Source: Symbiodinium natans
Lineage: Eukaryota > Sar > Dinophyceae > Suessiales > Symbiodiniaceae
DNA: 64,000 nt
NCBI GenBank assembly: GCA_905221605.1
Contig: CAJNDS010002673.1
Span: forward strand, 1 to 64,000
Direction of reading: 5' to 3'
Below, piece after piece: positions 47,711-57,726 of the stretch; position 1 is the stretch's first letter, and each line of letters opens with the position of its first letter. A program made the translations under genes and the position numbers. Under the pieces are notes generated by a model. That model saw nothing but the letters and a program-made list of their open reading frames with translations. It searched no databases and had not been told where the DNA came from.

Positions 47711-48803
47711 GCTTCGAAGCCCAAGAAACTAGTTGAAAAACATCGTGTGAGCATTGTGTTTGCAAATGGGGGGGGGCTGCGCCCCCCCCAACCCCCCCGC
47801 TTTTTTTGTTTTTTTTTAAGAAGTCCGGTGCAGAGGCGCCAGCATTCACAGCCCAAAATAAAACTTGTGACCACCCATCAGTGTTAGCAGACAAAAAGAA
47901 AGGGGGTTTGCAAACAAAATAAGGGGCGGGGGGGTGCGCCCCCCCCCAACCCCCCCCGCTTCTTTTAAGCCGTACCAAGCGTGCTTCAAAGCCCAAGAAA
48001 CTAGTTGAAAAACATCGTGTGAGCATTGTGTTTGCAAATTGGGGGGTGGGCTGGCGCCCCCCGCATTTTTTAAGCTGTGCAGAGCGTGCTTCAAAGCCCA
48101 AGAAACTTGTTGACACCCATCATGTGAGCATGGTGTTTGCAAATGGGGGGGGGCTGCGCCACCCCCAACCCCCCCCCGCTTCTTTTAAGCCGTACCAAGC
48201 GTGCTTCAAAGCCCAAGAAACTAGTTGAGAAACATCGTGTGAGCATTGTGTTTGCAAATGGGGGGGGCTGCGCCCCCCCCCAACCCCCCCGCTTTTTTTG
48301 TTTTTTTTTAAGCCGTGCAGAGCGTGCGTGCTTCAAAGCCCAAGAAACTTGTTGACACCCATCATGTGAGCATGGTGTTTGCAAATGGGGGGGGGCTGCG
48401 CCCCCCCCAACCCCCCCCGCTTCTTTTAAGCCGTACCAAGCGTGCTTCAAAGCCCAAGAAACTAGTTGAAAAACATCGTGTGAGCATTGTGTTTGCAAAT
48501 TGGGGGGGGGCTGGCGCCCCCCGCTTTTTTTAAGCTGTGCAGAGCGTGCTTCAAAGCCCAAGAAACTTGTTGACACCCATCATGTGAGCATGGTGTTTGC
48601 AAATGGGGGGGGGGCTGTGTGGCGCCCCCCCCAGAAAACAACCCCCCCCGCTTCTTTAAGCCGTACAGCGTGCTTCAAAGCCCAAGATTATTGAGAAACA
48701 TCGTGTGAGCATTGTGTTTGCAAATGGGGGGGGCTGCGCCCCCCCCAACCCCCCCGCTTTTTTTAAGCCGTGCAGAGCGTGCTTCAAAGCCCAAGAAACT
48801 TGT

Positions 48804-48816
48804 TGACACCCATCAT
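48804..48816. repeat. Left 13-bp target duplication in the satellite
   Basis: TGACACCCATCAT. It is repeated at 50931-50943, where the satellite unit resumes. Confidence 0.8.
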
Positions 48817-50930
48817 AAGCTTCTCGGCTCGGATCACATGTTTTTTTTGGTAGGGGGTCAATCGGGTTCCAGGCCTAACAGGTTCTCTGTTCAACTGGAC
48901 CCCCTTCCGGACGCTGTAGTTCTTGCCTTTGCACATGGTGTCTCAATACTGAGCCTGGGAAGCCGCACTTCGGCACCCATTCACAGATGCAATGAAGATG
49001 GCGATATGTCTGAGACCCGTGCATTCAGGTTGTCCTCGGTGCACTCACTGGCCTTCATGGATCTGGTATGGTATTTGCATGGCATTCTGCTACTGGATGT
49101 TTTTGGAGACGCCTTTGCCACCTGATGAGCTGGTTGCGCAAACGCAGTTAGCCCCACGGTTGGGAGATACACGAGTGACACCTTCAAGCATCATCACTGC
49201 AGGTCCGCTCTTCTTTATTTTACGAGCCGTGCCGGTCCCAAGTCCGGCAACCAGCATTGGATGGGCCACTGAAGACAGGCCAAATGTATTGCTGGTAGAA
49301 GTGAGGGTTGCTGCAGATTCCAGTGCTGCAGCGGGAGCCAATCAGGTTCGTGATCACCTGGGCTTCATGTGTGGGCGAAGATACTGGCCAGGCATTATGT
49401 ACGCACCAACGCTTCGGGGCGGACTGCAAGGTACAGTGTTTTCACTGCCAGCGAGCTCGCGCCTATGCTCAGTGCTTGGTTTATTTATTTCGTATTTGCT
49501 TTTGTTCTTCATGTTGTATGACTATTCATTGCCACTTACGGTTGCCAGGCTTTGCGGCAATCAGGCATTTTGGGATGAATGTATGGCCACTTGCGGTTGT
49601 CAGGCTTTACGGCAACCAGGCCTATGGGCAGGGCGCCGTCTTCGGCCCCTACATTGTGCTGCTACAGTTTGTCTCTATGCAGATGAATTCGTTTTTGCTG
49701 AGGCGTCGTCTGGGACTGCTCTGATGGCCCACCTCATGGTGCTTTCACTTTCGGTTGCAACGGCTGGAAGGATATGTGACGACATTCGTTGTGGACAGTT
49801 CGTTCCTGTTTCCCACCTAGCCCTTCTGGGATTTCGTGGGTCGGCCCATGGCGAGTTTTCGGGCAATGAGGCAACTTGCGCGATGCGACGAGTCACTGTA
49901 GTACCAGACTCTCCATGGAGGTCCTCAACTGTCTGCCCTATGAGTTTGGATCATCGTTGAGCTGACCATATTTGACTCAGTTCTTTGCTTGTACAATGCA
50001 TGTGCTGGAGCAGTACCACACACTCACCCCATACTTGCTTGGTTTTTCTTGGCCACTTGCGATTGCCAGGCTTTACGGCAACCTGGCCTGCGGGCGGGGG
50101 CGCCGTGTTATCGGCCCTTCTATTCAATATGCTGCTGCTATTTTATTTTCTTGTCTGGTGGGTGCATTGGGCTTCCTCAACGTGATGGTCCCCTACGCTG
50201 TGTACCTGCCGCTGAGGTATTCTTGGGATTGCTCTGATGGTTCTCTTTCCTCGTGGGGTGCTTCTGCCAGCTTTCTCTCATGGAGGCTGCCGCTTTGGCA
50301 AAGCTTGCCCTTTGGGCAGGACGACAGAACGATGTGCCAATGTGTCTGTCAGCGGTGGCTACGCTGCCCAAAAGCAGTGATTCCAGTATAGTTGGCGGTA
50401 TGCATGGAGGCTTGTTGTGGACTCCGTTTCGCTTGAAATTGGCCTGTGGAGTGCATTTCGATGCTCTAGTGGACTCTGAGTCCGTCCCTCCATGGAGGTC
50501 CTCAACTGACTGCTTTTCATGAGTGAGATCCATCATTGAGCTGACCATTTTGTAGCTCAGTCCTGACGTTGTACAGTGTACAGGGCTTGCGCAGCACTTG
50601 TCTCGGGGTTGCCGTTTCCGGCCCCCTGCCCAAGGCAGAGTGGCGTGATGTGTTTTTCATTTCTTCGTTTTGACAATTCATTCACTGTTCAGCTGAGCTG
50701 TCACAGTCTACTCCCTAGTTAGTAAGTGCGAGAACGCTAGGTTGAGCGACTGTGAGCGCTGGAGACCCTGTACTGCACAGTTTGTTGAACTTCGGTTCCT
50801 GTGCAGTTGCCTTGCATGTCCATACCCGAAGCTGTTAACCGCCGCCACAGAGCGGCCGTGACATATGTCACGAGCTACAGCTAGCTAGTAGGTCAGACCA
50901 GACCGCTGCGGAATCGAGTTCGAGTTCGAG
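48817..50930. mobile_element. 2.1-kb insertion within the satellite, unknown class
   Basis: Interrupts a satellite unit and is flanked by the 13-bp direct repeat TGACACCCATCAT. Ends are AAGCTTCTCGG... and ...GAGTTCGAGTTCGAG, with no terminal inverted repeat that I can see. Inside, GGCCACTTGCGGTTGTCAGG-like blocks occur three times (49525, 49585, 50045), and a TCCATGGAGGTCCTCAACTG segment occurs twice (49912 and 50488), so it is internally duplicated. An open frame 48992-49960 (322 aa) has no recognisable domain. It could be a non-autonomous retroelement or a captured segment. Confidence 0.65.
48992..49960 (+). CDS. Doubtful ORF inside the 2.1-kb insertion
   Basis: 322 aa from ATG. It has one hydrophobic segment (GLFISYLLLFFMLYDYSLPL) and many Cys residues, but its sequence includes the internal DNA repeats of the insertion read in different frames. 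That argues against conserved coding. No family is recognised. Confidence 0.15.
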   Translation: MKMAICLRPVHSGCPRCTHWPSWIWYGICMAFCYWMFLETPLPPDELVAQTQLAPRLGDTRVTPSSIITAGPLFFILRAVPVPSPATSIGWATEDRPNVLLVEVRVAADSSAAAGANQVRDHLGFMCGRRYWPGIMYAPTLRGGLQGTVFSLPASSRLCSVLGLFISYLLLFFMLYDYSLPLTVARLCGNQAFWDECMATCGCQALRQPGLWAGRRLRPLHCAATVCLYADEFVFAEASSGTALMAHLMVLSLSVATAGRICDDIRCGQFVPVSHLALLGFRGSAHGEFSGNEATCAMRRVTVVPDSPWRSSTVCPMSLDHR

Positions 50931-52169
50931 TGACACCCATCATGTGAGCATTGTGTTTGCAAATGGGGGGGGGGCTGCCCCCCCCCCAACCCCCCCCGCT
51001 TCTTTTAAGCCGTACCAAGCGTGCTTCAAAGCCCAAGAAACTAGTTGATAAACATCGTGTGAGCATTGTGTTTGCAAATGGGGGGGGCTGCGCCCCCCCA
51101 ACCCCCCCGCTTTTTTTAAGGCGTGCAGAGCGCGCTTCAAAGCCCAAGAAACTTGTTGACACCCATCATGTGAGCAGGTGTTTGCAAATGGGGGGGGGCT
51201 GCGCCCCCCCCAACCCCCCCCGCTTTTTTAAGCCGTGCAAGCGTGCTTCAAAGCCCAAGAAATTTGTTGACACCCATCATGTGAGCAGGGTGTTTGCAAA
51301 TGGGGGGGGGGGGCTGCGCCCCCCCAACCCCCCCCCGCTTCTGTTAAGCCGTACCAAGCGTGCTTCAAAGCCCGAGAAACTAGTTGAAAAAAAAGTATGA
51401 ATCCGATGAAAATATAGAGGGAATGATAGAAACCAAGAAAACGAACCAAATAGGGTTTTCCCTAGGACAAACTAAGGAAAAGCAACGTACGCTTTGACGT
51501 TTGACGAAATCCGTCCAAAATGTAATCAGAAGAGGGTTTCCTTAGGAAAAACGAACGAAAACCTCGTTTTTTTCAAGCCGTGCAGAGCGTGCTTCAAAGC
51601 CCAAGAAACTTGTTGACACCCGTCATGTGAGCATGGTGTTTGCAAATGGGGGGGGGGGCTGCGCCCCCCCAACCCCCCCCCCGCTTCTTTTAAGCCGTAC
51701 CAAGCGTGCTTCAAAGCCCAAGAAACTAGTTGAGAAACATCGTGTGAGCATTGTGTTTGCAAATGGGGGGGGCTGCGCCCCCCCCAACCCCCCCGCTTTT
51801 TTTTTTTTTTAAGCCGTGCAGAGCGCGCTTCAAAGCCCAAGAAACTTGTTGACACCCATCATGTGAGCAGGGTGTTTGCAAATGGGGGGTGGCTGCGCCC
51901 CCCCCCAACCCCCCCTGCTTCTTTTAAGCCGTACCAAGCGTGCTTCCCAACCCAAGAAACTAGTTGAAAAACATCGTGTGAGCATTGCAAATGGGGGGGG
52001 CTGCGCCCCCCCCAACCCCCCCGCTTCTTTTAAGCTGTACCAAGCGTGCTTCAAAGCCCAAGAAACTAGTTGAAAAACATCGTGTGTGCATTGTGTTTGC
52101 AAATGGGGGGGGCTGCGCCCCCCCCAACCCCCCCGCTTTTTTTAAGCCGTGCAGAGCGTGCTTCAACCT

Positions 52170-52358
52170 AAGGGAAATTACAGGAAATCCGTCCAAAATG
52201 TAAAAAAATAGGTTTTTCCCTATGAAAAACCAACGAAAACCTCAGGGAAATGACAGAAAATCCGTCCAAAATGTAAGGAAAGTAGGGTTTTTCCTAGAGA
52301 AAACCAAGGAAATCGACAAAAAAAAAAAAAAAAAAAAAAAAAAACAAAAAAAAAAAAG
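52170..52358. repeat. Right flank repeats of the satellite and poly-A tract
   Basis: Two copies of AAATCCGTCCAAAATGTAA followed by a TTTTTCC-CTA-GAAAACCAA hairpin motif; a further copy lies at 51505-51560. They end in about 38 A bases at 52317-52358. This flank is the inverted counterpart of 47361-47540. Confidence 0.7.
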
Positions 52359-52359
52359 A

Positions 52360-53169
52360 CCCAAAACAAAACTCCACCCGTTCATTTGGTCCCCGAGGTT
52401 TGGGCCCAAGTAATCCTCGCATAAGTACCTGGACCCTTCAATGGGATTAAGAGTCGTACCACATGCCTACGAGGTTCCCTCAATATGCATACGCCGAATA
52501 TGGCCTTTGTATTGTTTTAAAGGATCTTTAAAAAGGGATCCCCAAACTCAAGGGTACAACCTTGGGGGTCCAAGGAAAAATCCCATGATGTTCAGAGGTC
52601 TTCAGCGACAGACTTGGAAGAACGTCCCCTGACACGTCGGACGGGCGTTCACACCAAGGGGGCGACATGGAAGACCTAGATTTCCCTGCTGCCAAAGCGA
52701 GTAGAACGAACACGCATAGTTGTCCCCGAATTTCGGGGCAAAGTCGCCTGCATTTGAACCCAAACCCTACGCCATAAGCTTTCGTGGAGCTACAGATACC
52801 CTAAACCCTAAACCCTAAACCCTGATTTTAGGCCTGAAGCTTGACAAGCCCACCTTCAATTTGGTAAGGGAGCTACTGCACCTCATAGCAATGCATGCTA
52901 AACTCTGCCACTCAACTGAGGAAGCACTGGTGCCATGCTACTCAACTAAGAGAAGGGTTTAGGGTTTAGGGTTTAGGGTTTAGGGTTTCTATACCGCCAA
53001 AGCCCTAAACGCTAATCCCCAGATGCCCCCCAAAATATCCTTTAGACCCCTCGAAACCCTGAACCCTGAACCCTGAACCCTAAACCCTAAACCCTAAACC
53101 CTAAACCCTAAACCCTAAACCCTAAACCCAAATAAGCCCCTGAAGCCCTAACCCCTCCTCACCCCTCAG
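52360..53169. other. Spacer with small telomere-type arrays
   Basis: Arrays at 52797-52823 (CCCTAAA), 52955-52987 (TTTAGGG) and 53065-53129 (CCCTAAA). The rest has no supported gene. Confidence 0.6.
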
Positions 53170-53263
53170 ACGCGAGGAGTCACCTCATAGGCTGAGGAAG
53201 AGCCTCGCGAGGCAGGTCGGTGCCCAGGCGTGGAAAGCCGACGTGGGAGCTTGGGGAGTGTGT
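53170..53263 (+). CDS. Putative exon between telomere-type arrays
   Basis: CCCTAAA array (53065-53129), acceptor TCACCCCTCAG, and 94 open nt reading REESPHRLRKSLARQVGAQA and WKADVGAWGVC. The donor TGT|GTAGGGTTTAGGG is the first unit of a 90-bp TTTAGGG array (53264-53355). The family is unidentified. Confidence 0.45.
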
Positions 53264-53355
53264 GTAGGGTTTAGGGTTTAGGGTTTAGGGTTTAGGGTTT
53301 AGGGTTTAGGGTTTAGGGTTTAGGGTTTAGGGTTTAGGGTTTAGGGTTTAGGGTT
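53264..53355. repeat. TTTAGGG array directly after an exon-like island
   Basis: Thirteen near-perfect TTTAGGG units. Confidence 0.95.
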
Positions 53356-54480
53356 GCAGGTCGCATACTCCTTAAGTCTTTGCTTCTCTACTTCTTCATG
53401 CTCCTGATGTTCCTGATGCACAGTCCCGAGTTTCAGATCCCTGCAGTGATTGTGGGGTCTGGTTTGTATCACACATGCAGCTCCCTAAACCCTAAACCCT
53501 AAACCCGAAACCCTAAACCCTAAACCCTAAACCCTAAAAAACAGGGTTGCAACGGCACCTCAAAGAGCCCAATTTGAAAGGGTTTTAGGGTTGAGGGCCC
53601 AGGGGAGCGAGAGGGCGTGTGCCCGCGCGTGCGCTTGTGGATCTTTTTGTCCATCCATGTACTTATGCAGCCTTTTTTGTATGATACATTGGTTCATGTA
53701 TTCTTGGTGCCCTTGAATGACATATTCGTGTGTGTGTTTGTTGATATATGTTTTTGTCATCCTTTTCAGTGTCGAGGTTATTGAGAATTTAGGGGCTAGG
53801 GTTTGACTTGAGAGCTTGGTTCCCTGTTGGGGTTTGGAGGTTCAGACCTCGTTCGGCCATGTAGCAAACTGAAAATCCCATACTTTCCTAAACCACAATC
53901 TGCTTTCTAAGCCCTGAACCCTAAACTAACCCTACCCCCTAGCACGGCCCTTTGCCCTGTTTCGTCCTGAACAATTGCACCCTGAACCAGACGCTGGTAG
54001 CGAAGTTTCACGGGCACCCTTTTTAGGGTCCTTAAGGGAGGGGGCTTCAAGGAAGGTATATCATTCTGTAATAACCCAAGCTTGCCTGAAACTCCCCGCA
54101 ATTCCCTTAAGGACCGTATGAAAGCTTCAACAAATTGATAGCTTGACTAGGACCCAGCGGAGGCTCTTTATTTTTCGTTTTCTGGTTTGGGGTCCCCTGT
54201 AAGCCCCTTTACTCCAACAAGCGCACCCCTTTTGATTCCTAGGTTACCTCTTGGGTCTAGTTGACTCCCAACTGCGACCCTCAACCCCTAAGCTACCCTG
54301 TGCTCCCAAAGCCCCCGGAAACCGTGCAAGTCCTCAACCCCAAACCCTACCAAGACACCTAAGCGCTAAACCCTCTAAACTTTTTAAACCCTAGACCTCA
54401 TAAAGACCGTAAACCCGATATCCCTAAACCCCAAACCCTAAACCCTAAACCCCAAACCCTAAACCCTGAACCTCCGCCAG

Positions 54481-54552
54481 GCTGGAAGCCCCAAAGAGGT
54501 CAAGTCGCCTTTGCCAGCTGGGCCGCTGTTACCGGGCCAGGCAGTGCTGAGG
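54481..54552 (+). CDS. Putative exon between telomere-type arrays
   Basis: CCCTAAA/CCCCAAA array upstream, acceptor CTCCGCCAG, then 24 codons reading AGSPKEVKSPLPAGPLLPGQ and AVLR. The donor AGG|GTTCAGGG leads into TTTAGGG variants. Exon length divides by three. Confidence 0.4.
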
Positions 54553-55950
54553 GTTCAGGGAGGGATTAGGGTTGAGGGTTTAAGGTTTAGGGTTTAAGGT
54601 TTAGGGTTTAGGGTTTAGGGTTTAGGGGAGTGATTAGGGTTGAGGGTTTAAGGTTTGGGGGTTTTAAGCGGTTTAAGGGTTTAAGGGTTGTCGCGAGTAA
54701 TGGTTTGAGGCTTAGGGCGGGCGAAGTTTCTTGGAAAAGGGTTGATCGGGTTGAGGGTTTAAGGGTGGGTTAGTGGTTGAAGGGTTTTGAGGGGTTGAAG
54801 GGTCTTTAGGTGTTTCAGGTCTTTTAAGGGTTTAGGATGTAATGGTTTAAGTGTTTAAAAGTTAGGGGGCTTAGGGCTTCAGGGTTGAGGGGTTTGAGGG
54901 TTCAGGGTTAGGGGTTTTAGCGCTTTAAGGGTTTAGGGTTTGGGAGCGGGTGAAATGCAGAGGTTATCCCTAAGAGCCCTAACAATTAAGGATCCTTCGG
55001 GGCTTAGGCTTGGGGAAAGTTTTGTGGGAGTCTGTTGGTGCTGCGGCAGTTGTGTTGCGTCGTGCCTTTTTCAGAAACTTGTTTTTGGAGTAGCTCGCAA
55101 CCCGGGACACTCTGGAGCGAACATGGATCACTCTGTTTAGGGTTTGGGGTTCCCTAAACCCTAAACCCTAAACCCTAAACCCTAAACCCTAAACCCTAAA
55201 CCCTAAACCCTAAACCCCAGACCCTAAGGGTTTAGGGGCACAGGAGTGGCTGGAACTCACTCTGGGCCCCAGGGGTTGAGTTCTTTCCCTGAGCGGTAGG
55301 CGTCGACAGGCAGATCTCCGCAAGAATTGAGATTTACTTATATTCCTGAAACCCTGAGCTTCCCCAAAACCCTAAACCCCAATCGCGTACTGAGAGAGAG
55401 GGGGATGTCTTGAAGTCTGTACTGTAGCTATCCTTGCAGAGAATCACGCTGTGGAGTGACAGCTACTGGGTATCACCGCTGCCCGACTTAGCCAGATGTG
55501 CTGGGTAGGGCCGCCTCGCCTGTCCGAGTGTGAGCGATTAATCGCTAAGAGCTCAGCAAGGAGGTCTTCCCTAACTTCGGGTTCGAGAGAGTGGTGGCTG
55601 GGCATACTAGCGGTTCGATCCTCGAGCCAAAGCCCTGAATCCTCAGCCTTAAACCCGAAACCTTAAACCCTGAACCCACAACCCTCAGCCCTAAGCAACA
55701 GAGGAAGTGTATCTAGAGACCCGCAACTTGGGAGTGTCTCACCGAAAGAACCCACCCATGACCCCACATTCGAGGGATTGGGGATTTGGGGTTTAAGGGG
55801 GGAGGGGTGTGGGGTTTAGGGTTTAGGGTTTAGGGTTTAGGGTTTAGGGTTTAGGGTTTAGGGTTTCGCGTGACTGCGCGGTCCAGGTCGTCCCCTCTTC
55901 CTTGACAAGACCCGCCGCTCGGGCTTGTTGAGCACAGTTTCAGGATCCAT
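54553..55950. other. Degenerate telomere-type sequence, no supported gene
   Basis: TTTAGGG/TTTAAGG/TTGAGGG variants dominate 54553-54940, with a CCCTAAA array at 55155-55215 and a TTTAGGG array at 55812-55867. The intervening ORFs are short. A possible acceptor at 54956-54962 (AAATGCAG) starts a 60-codon open stretch of uncertain status. Confidence 0.55.
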
Positions 55951-56080
55951 GGATAGTCACAAGCAGGGTTATGAGTGCTTTAGTCAAGTTCGTATGAAGT
56001 AGGGTACATATTTCTGTTTTTGGTGAGTGTATATAAGGTTCTTTTTTTGTTGGTGAGTGTATATACTGGGTGTCCTTTTG
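55950..56080. repeat. Left half of an interrupted MITE-like hairpin
   Basis: TATGAAGTAGGGT at 55993-56005 pairs with ACCCTACTTCATA at 57729-57741. The hairpin is split by the 1.6-kb insertion. Confidence 0.5.
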
Positions 56081-56096
56081 GGGATACAAGAAATAT
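56081..56096. repeat. Left 16-bp target duplication
   Basis: GGGATACAAGAAATAT, repeated exactly at 57711-57726. Confidence 0.9.
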
Positions 56097-57710
56097 CAGG
56101 CTTGGATTTGTGAGCTCTTGTCCTTTTGGATGGCTCTTGAGCGCCAAAGAAACGGTAACCCTAACAGTAAAGACATCCTTCATGCTGAAGAGCCTCCGCC
56201 TATCTGCGACATTGATACCGGCACGGTTTTTCCCACTTGTGTCACTCCAACCCTCACGTCTGTGCTGCGTCTCAAGTGGGCTCCCTTCACTAGACGCACT
56301 GATTGGCAGAAATGGCAAGGTAACCTTCAGCAGTTTGCTGAAATGTTTCTCTTTTGGAGTGTCTGGTCTCCGCTGCCTGGTCGTGGCAGTACTTCCTGCA
56401 CTTGGACTTATGCTTTTTGCTTATATCTTGAACTGATGGGTTCTAAATACCTTCCGTCCACTTATGATCAAGGCTGTAGTTTTGCTCAAGCTTGTTGGCG
56501 TTTTCGCACTCAAAGTTTTGCTCTCTGGGAGCGTTGTGGTCTCTCTCTTCGTCAGAATGCTGAGCTTGTCCGGCACATTGCTGCCCTTCCTCCTGATAAG
56601 GTCTGTCCGGCTGGTGCTCCTCCTGGCCTTTCCTGTGACATCTTCACGCAAGTCTGCAATCTGTATTTGGATCATCGCAATGCGAATCCTTCTCAATACT
56701 GTGTTCTTGGGGTCAACATGTCTGATATTCAGCTTCCTAAGGCTACCGCGATTTCTCGGCAGAGTGAATTGTTCATCAACTTTCGCTCTCGCATCCATGG
56801 CAAGGCTACTGTTGCACCATGGATCTCGGTCGCTCCTACTGTGTTTGCTGTTGCCGAGGGCACGAAACAAGTTAACGGTAAAATTATTGTTAAAGAATGT
56901 GGTGGCCTGGGGCAGTTTGATTTGGAGGTGATTCCTTCCGTTCCGCTCCCTCTTCTCCGTGAGGCATTTGGTGGTCGCCGTCCACTTCGTACTGCTTGTG
57001 CGTTGCTCCACACCTGGCGTGATTTTTTGCAGCGTATTGATGCCTATTCTTCTGGCCACTTGCTTTCTACTTCTTCTTTTGATGACGTTTGGCGCTGTGC
57101 TTTCTGCGACCGTGATAGGAGTCGGAGTCAATGTCAGGCCAAAAGTTCTACTGCTGCCTGTCCTGGCCCATCTGACTCTGCGATCCTCGCTGCCATTCGT
57201 CTTCGTTGCCTTCGTCTTTTGTCGTTGGCTGAGCTGTCATTTCACAGGCTGCAGTTTGCTGATGTTTCTGTCACTTTGGATGACTCTGGCCTGCCTAAGC
57301 TGGAGGCCATTGTTGAGTCTCTTGTGAATTCGGTGACGAATCTCACTTATGACGGTGTCGTTCAATTATGCAAGGATAATTGTCGATCCCCTTCTGCTTT
57401 TTCCAAATGGTGGAAAGCTGTTCTTTCTAGGTGGAAATGTCTCATTGATCATTGGCAAAAGGGCAAGCACTTTGTTCTCCCTTTTGATGTCACTGCTCGG
57501 GACGGTTTCTGTATAGCGTGCCACTTGAGATGTCCAAACTTTTCAAAGTTTCTCATCAACTTTCATCGGAGACAATGTGTTCCGCATGCTCTCGTTTCAC
57601 GTGTTAATGAAGTGCGCTCGGTCCTCTTGATGCTCGTGAAGGACTTGGAGCGGCTTCGTGGTGTGCTTTAGTTTTTCGCTTCTTGCTCGGACAGCTCTTC
57701 GGAGACTCCA
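56097..57710 (+). mobile_element. 1.6-kb ORF-bearing insertion with 16-bp target duplication
   Basis: Bounded by exact 16-bp direct repeats, a length typical of non-LTR retrotransposition. No poly(A), no terminal inverted repeats. Most of it is one ORF on the + strand, followed by a 39-nt 3' tail ending GGAGACTCCA. It is probably the 5'-truncated 3' portion of a retroelement. It lies in a stretch with no other gene. Confidence 0.75.
56130..57671 (+). CDS. Unidentified protein of the 1.6-kb insertion
   Basis: About 513 aa from the first ATG inside the element (the frame is open from the element's 5' edge). It has a long folded-looking sequence with many W, C and H residues, for example LRLKWAPFTRRTDWQKWQGN and FSKWWKAVLSRWKCLIDHWQ. 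Near the C-terminus is a Cys/His cluster CIACHLRC ... NFHRRQC that could bind zinc. No APE, RT or transposase motif is visible. It may be the C-terminal region of a LINE polyprotein, an ORF1-type protein, or a gene carried by another element. Intact over its length, so young or selected. Confidence 0.55.
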   Translation: MALERQRNGNPNSKDILHAEEPPPICDIDTGTVFPTCVTPTLTSVLRLKWAPFTRRTDWQKWQGNLQQFAEMFLFWSVWSPLPGRGSTSCTWTYAFCLYLELMGSKYLPSTYDQGCSFAQACWRFRTQSFALWERCGLSLRQNAELVRHIAALPPDKVCPAGAPPGLSCDIFTQVCNLYLDHRNANPSQYCVLGVNMSDIQLPKATAISRQSELFINFRSRIHGKATVAPWISVAPTVFAVAEGTKQVNGKIIVKECGGLGQFDLEVIPSVPLPLLREAFGGRRPLRTACALLHTWRDFLQRIDAYSSGHLLSTSSFDDVWRCAFCDRDRSRSQCQAKSSTAACPGPSDSAILAAIRLRCLRLLSLAELSFHRLQFADVSVTLDDSGLPKLEAIVESLVNSVTNLTYDGVVQLCKDNCRSPSAFSKWWKAVLSRWKCLIDHWQKGKHFVLPFDVTARDGFCIACHLRCPNFSKFLINFHRRQCVPHALVSRVNEVRSVLLMLVKDLERLRGVL

Positions 57711-57726
57711 GGGATACAAGAAATAT

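Larger units (their letters stand above)
47711..52165. repeat. Two-variant satellite with G/C-run hairpins
   Basis: About 17 units of roughly 110 bp in three blocks (47711-48816, 50931-51390, 51570-52165). Each has AAGCCGT, GCGTGCTTCAAAGCCCAAGA, a conserved arm, GTGTTTGCAAAT, then G7-9 CTGCG C7-9, AACCCCCCCGC and a T-run. Variant 1 reads AACTAGTTGAAAAACATCGTG with ACCAAGCG; variant 2 reads AACTTGTTGACACCCATCAT with GCAGAGCG. They mostly alternate, forming about 220-bp dimers. Short ORFs across it (RASKPKKLV..., PPNPPR...) are repeat artefacts. Confidence 0.9.

Noticed and set aside
47711-52165. Satellite as a CRISPR array or a repeat protein gene
   Set aside because: Repeat lengths, absence of unique spacers, G/C-run hairpins and the eukaryotic context rule out CRISPR. 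Frames shift with G-run length, so no repeat protein is encoded.
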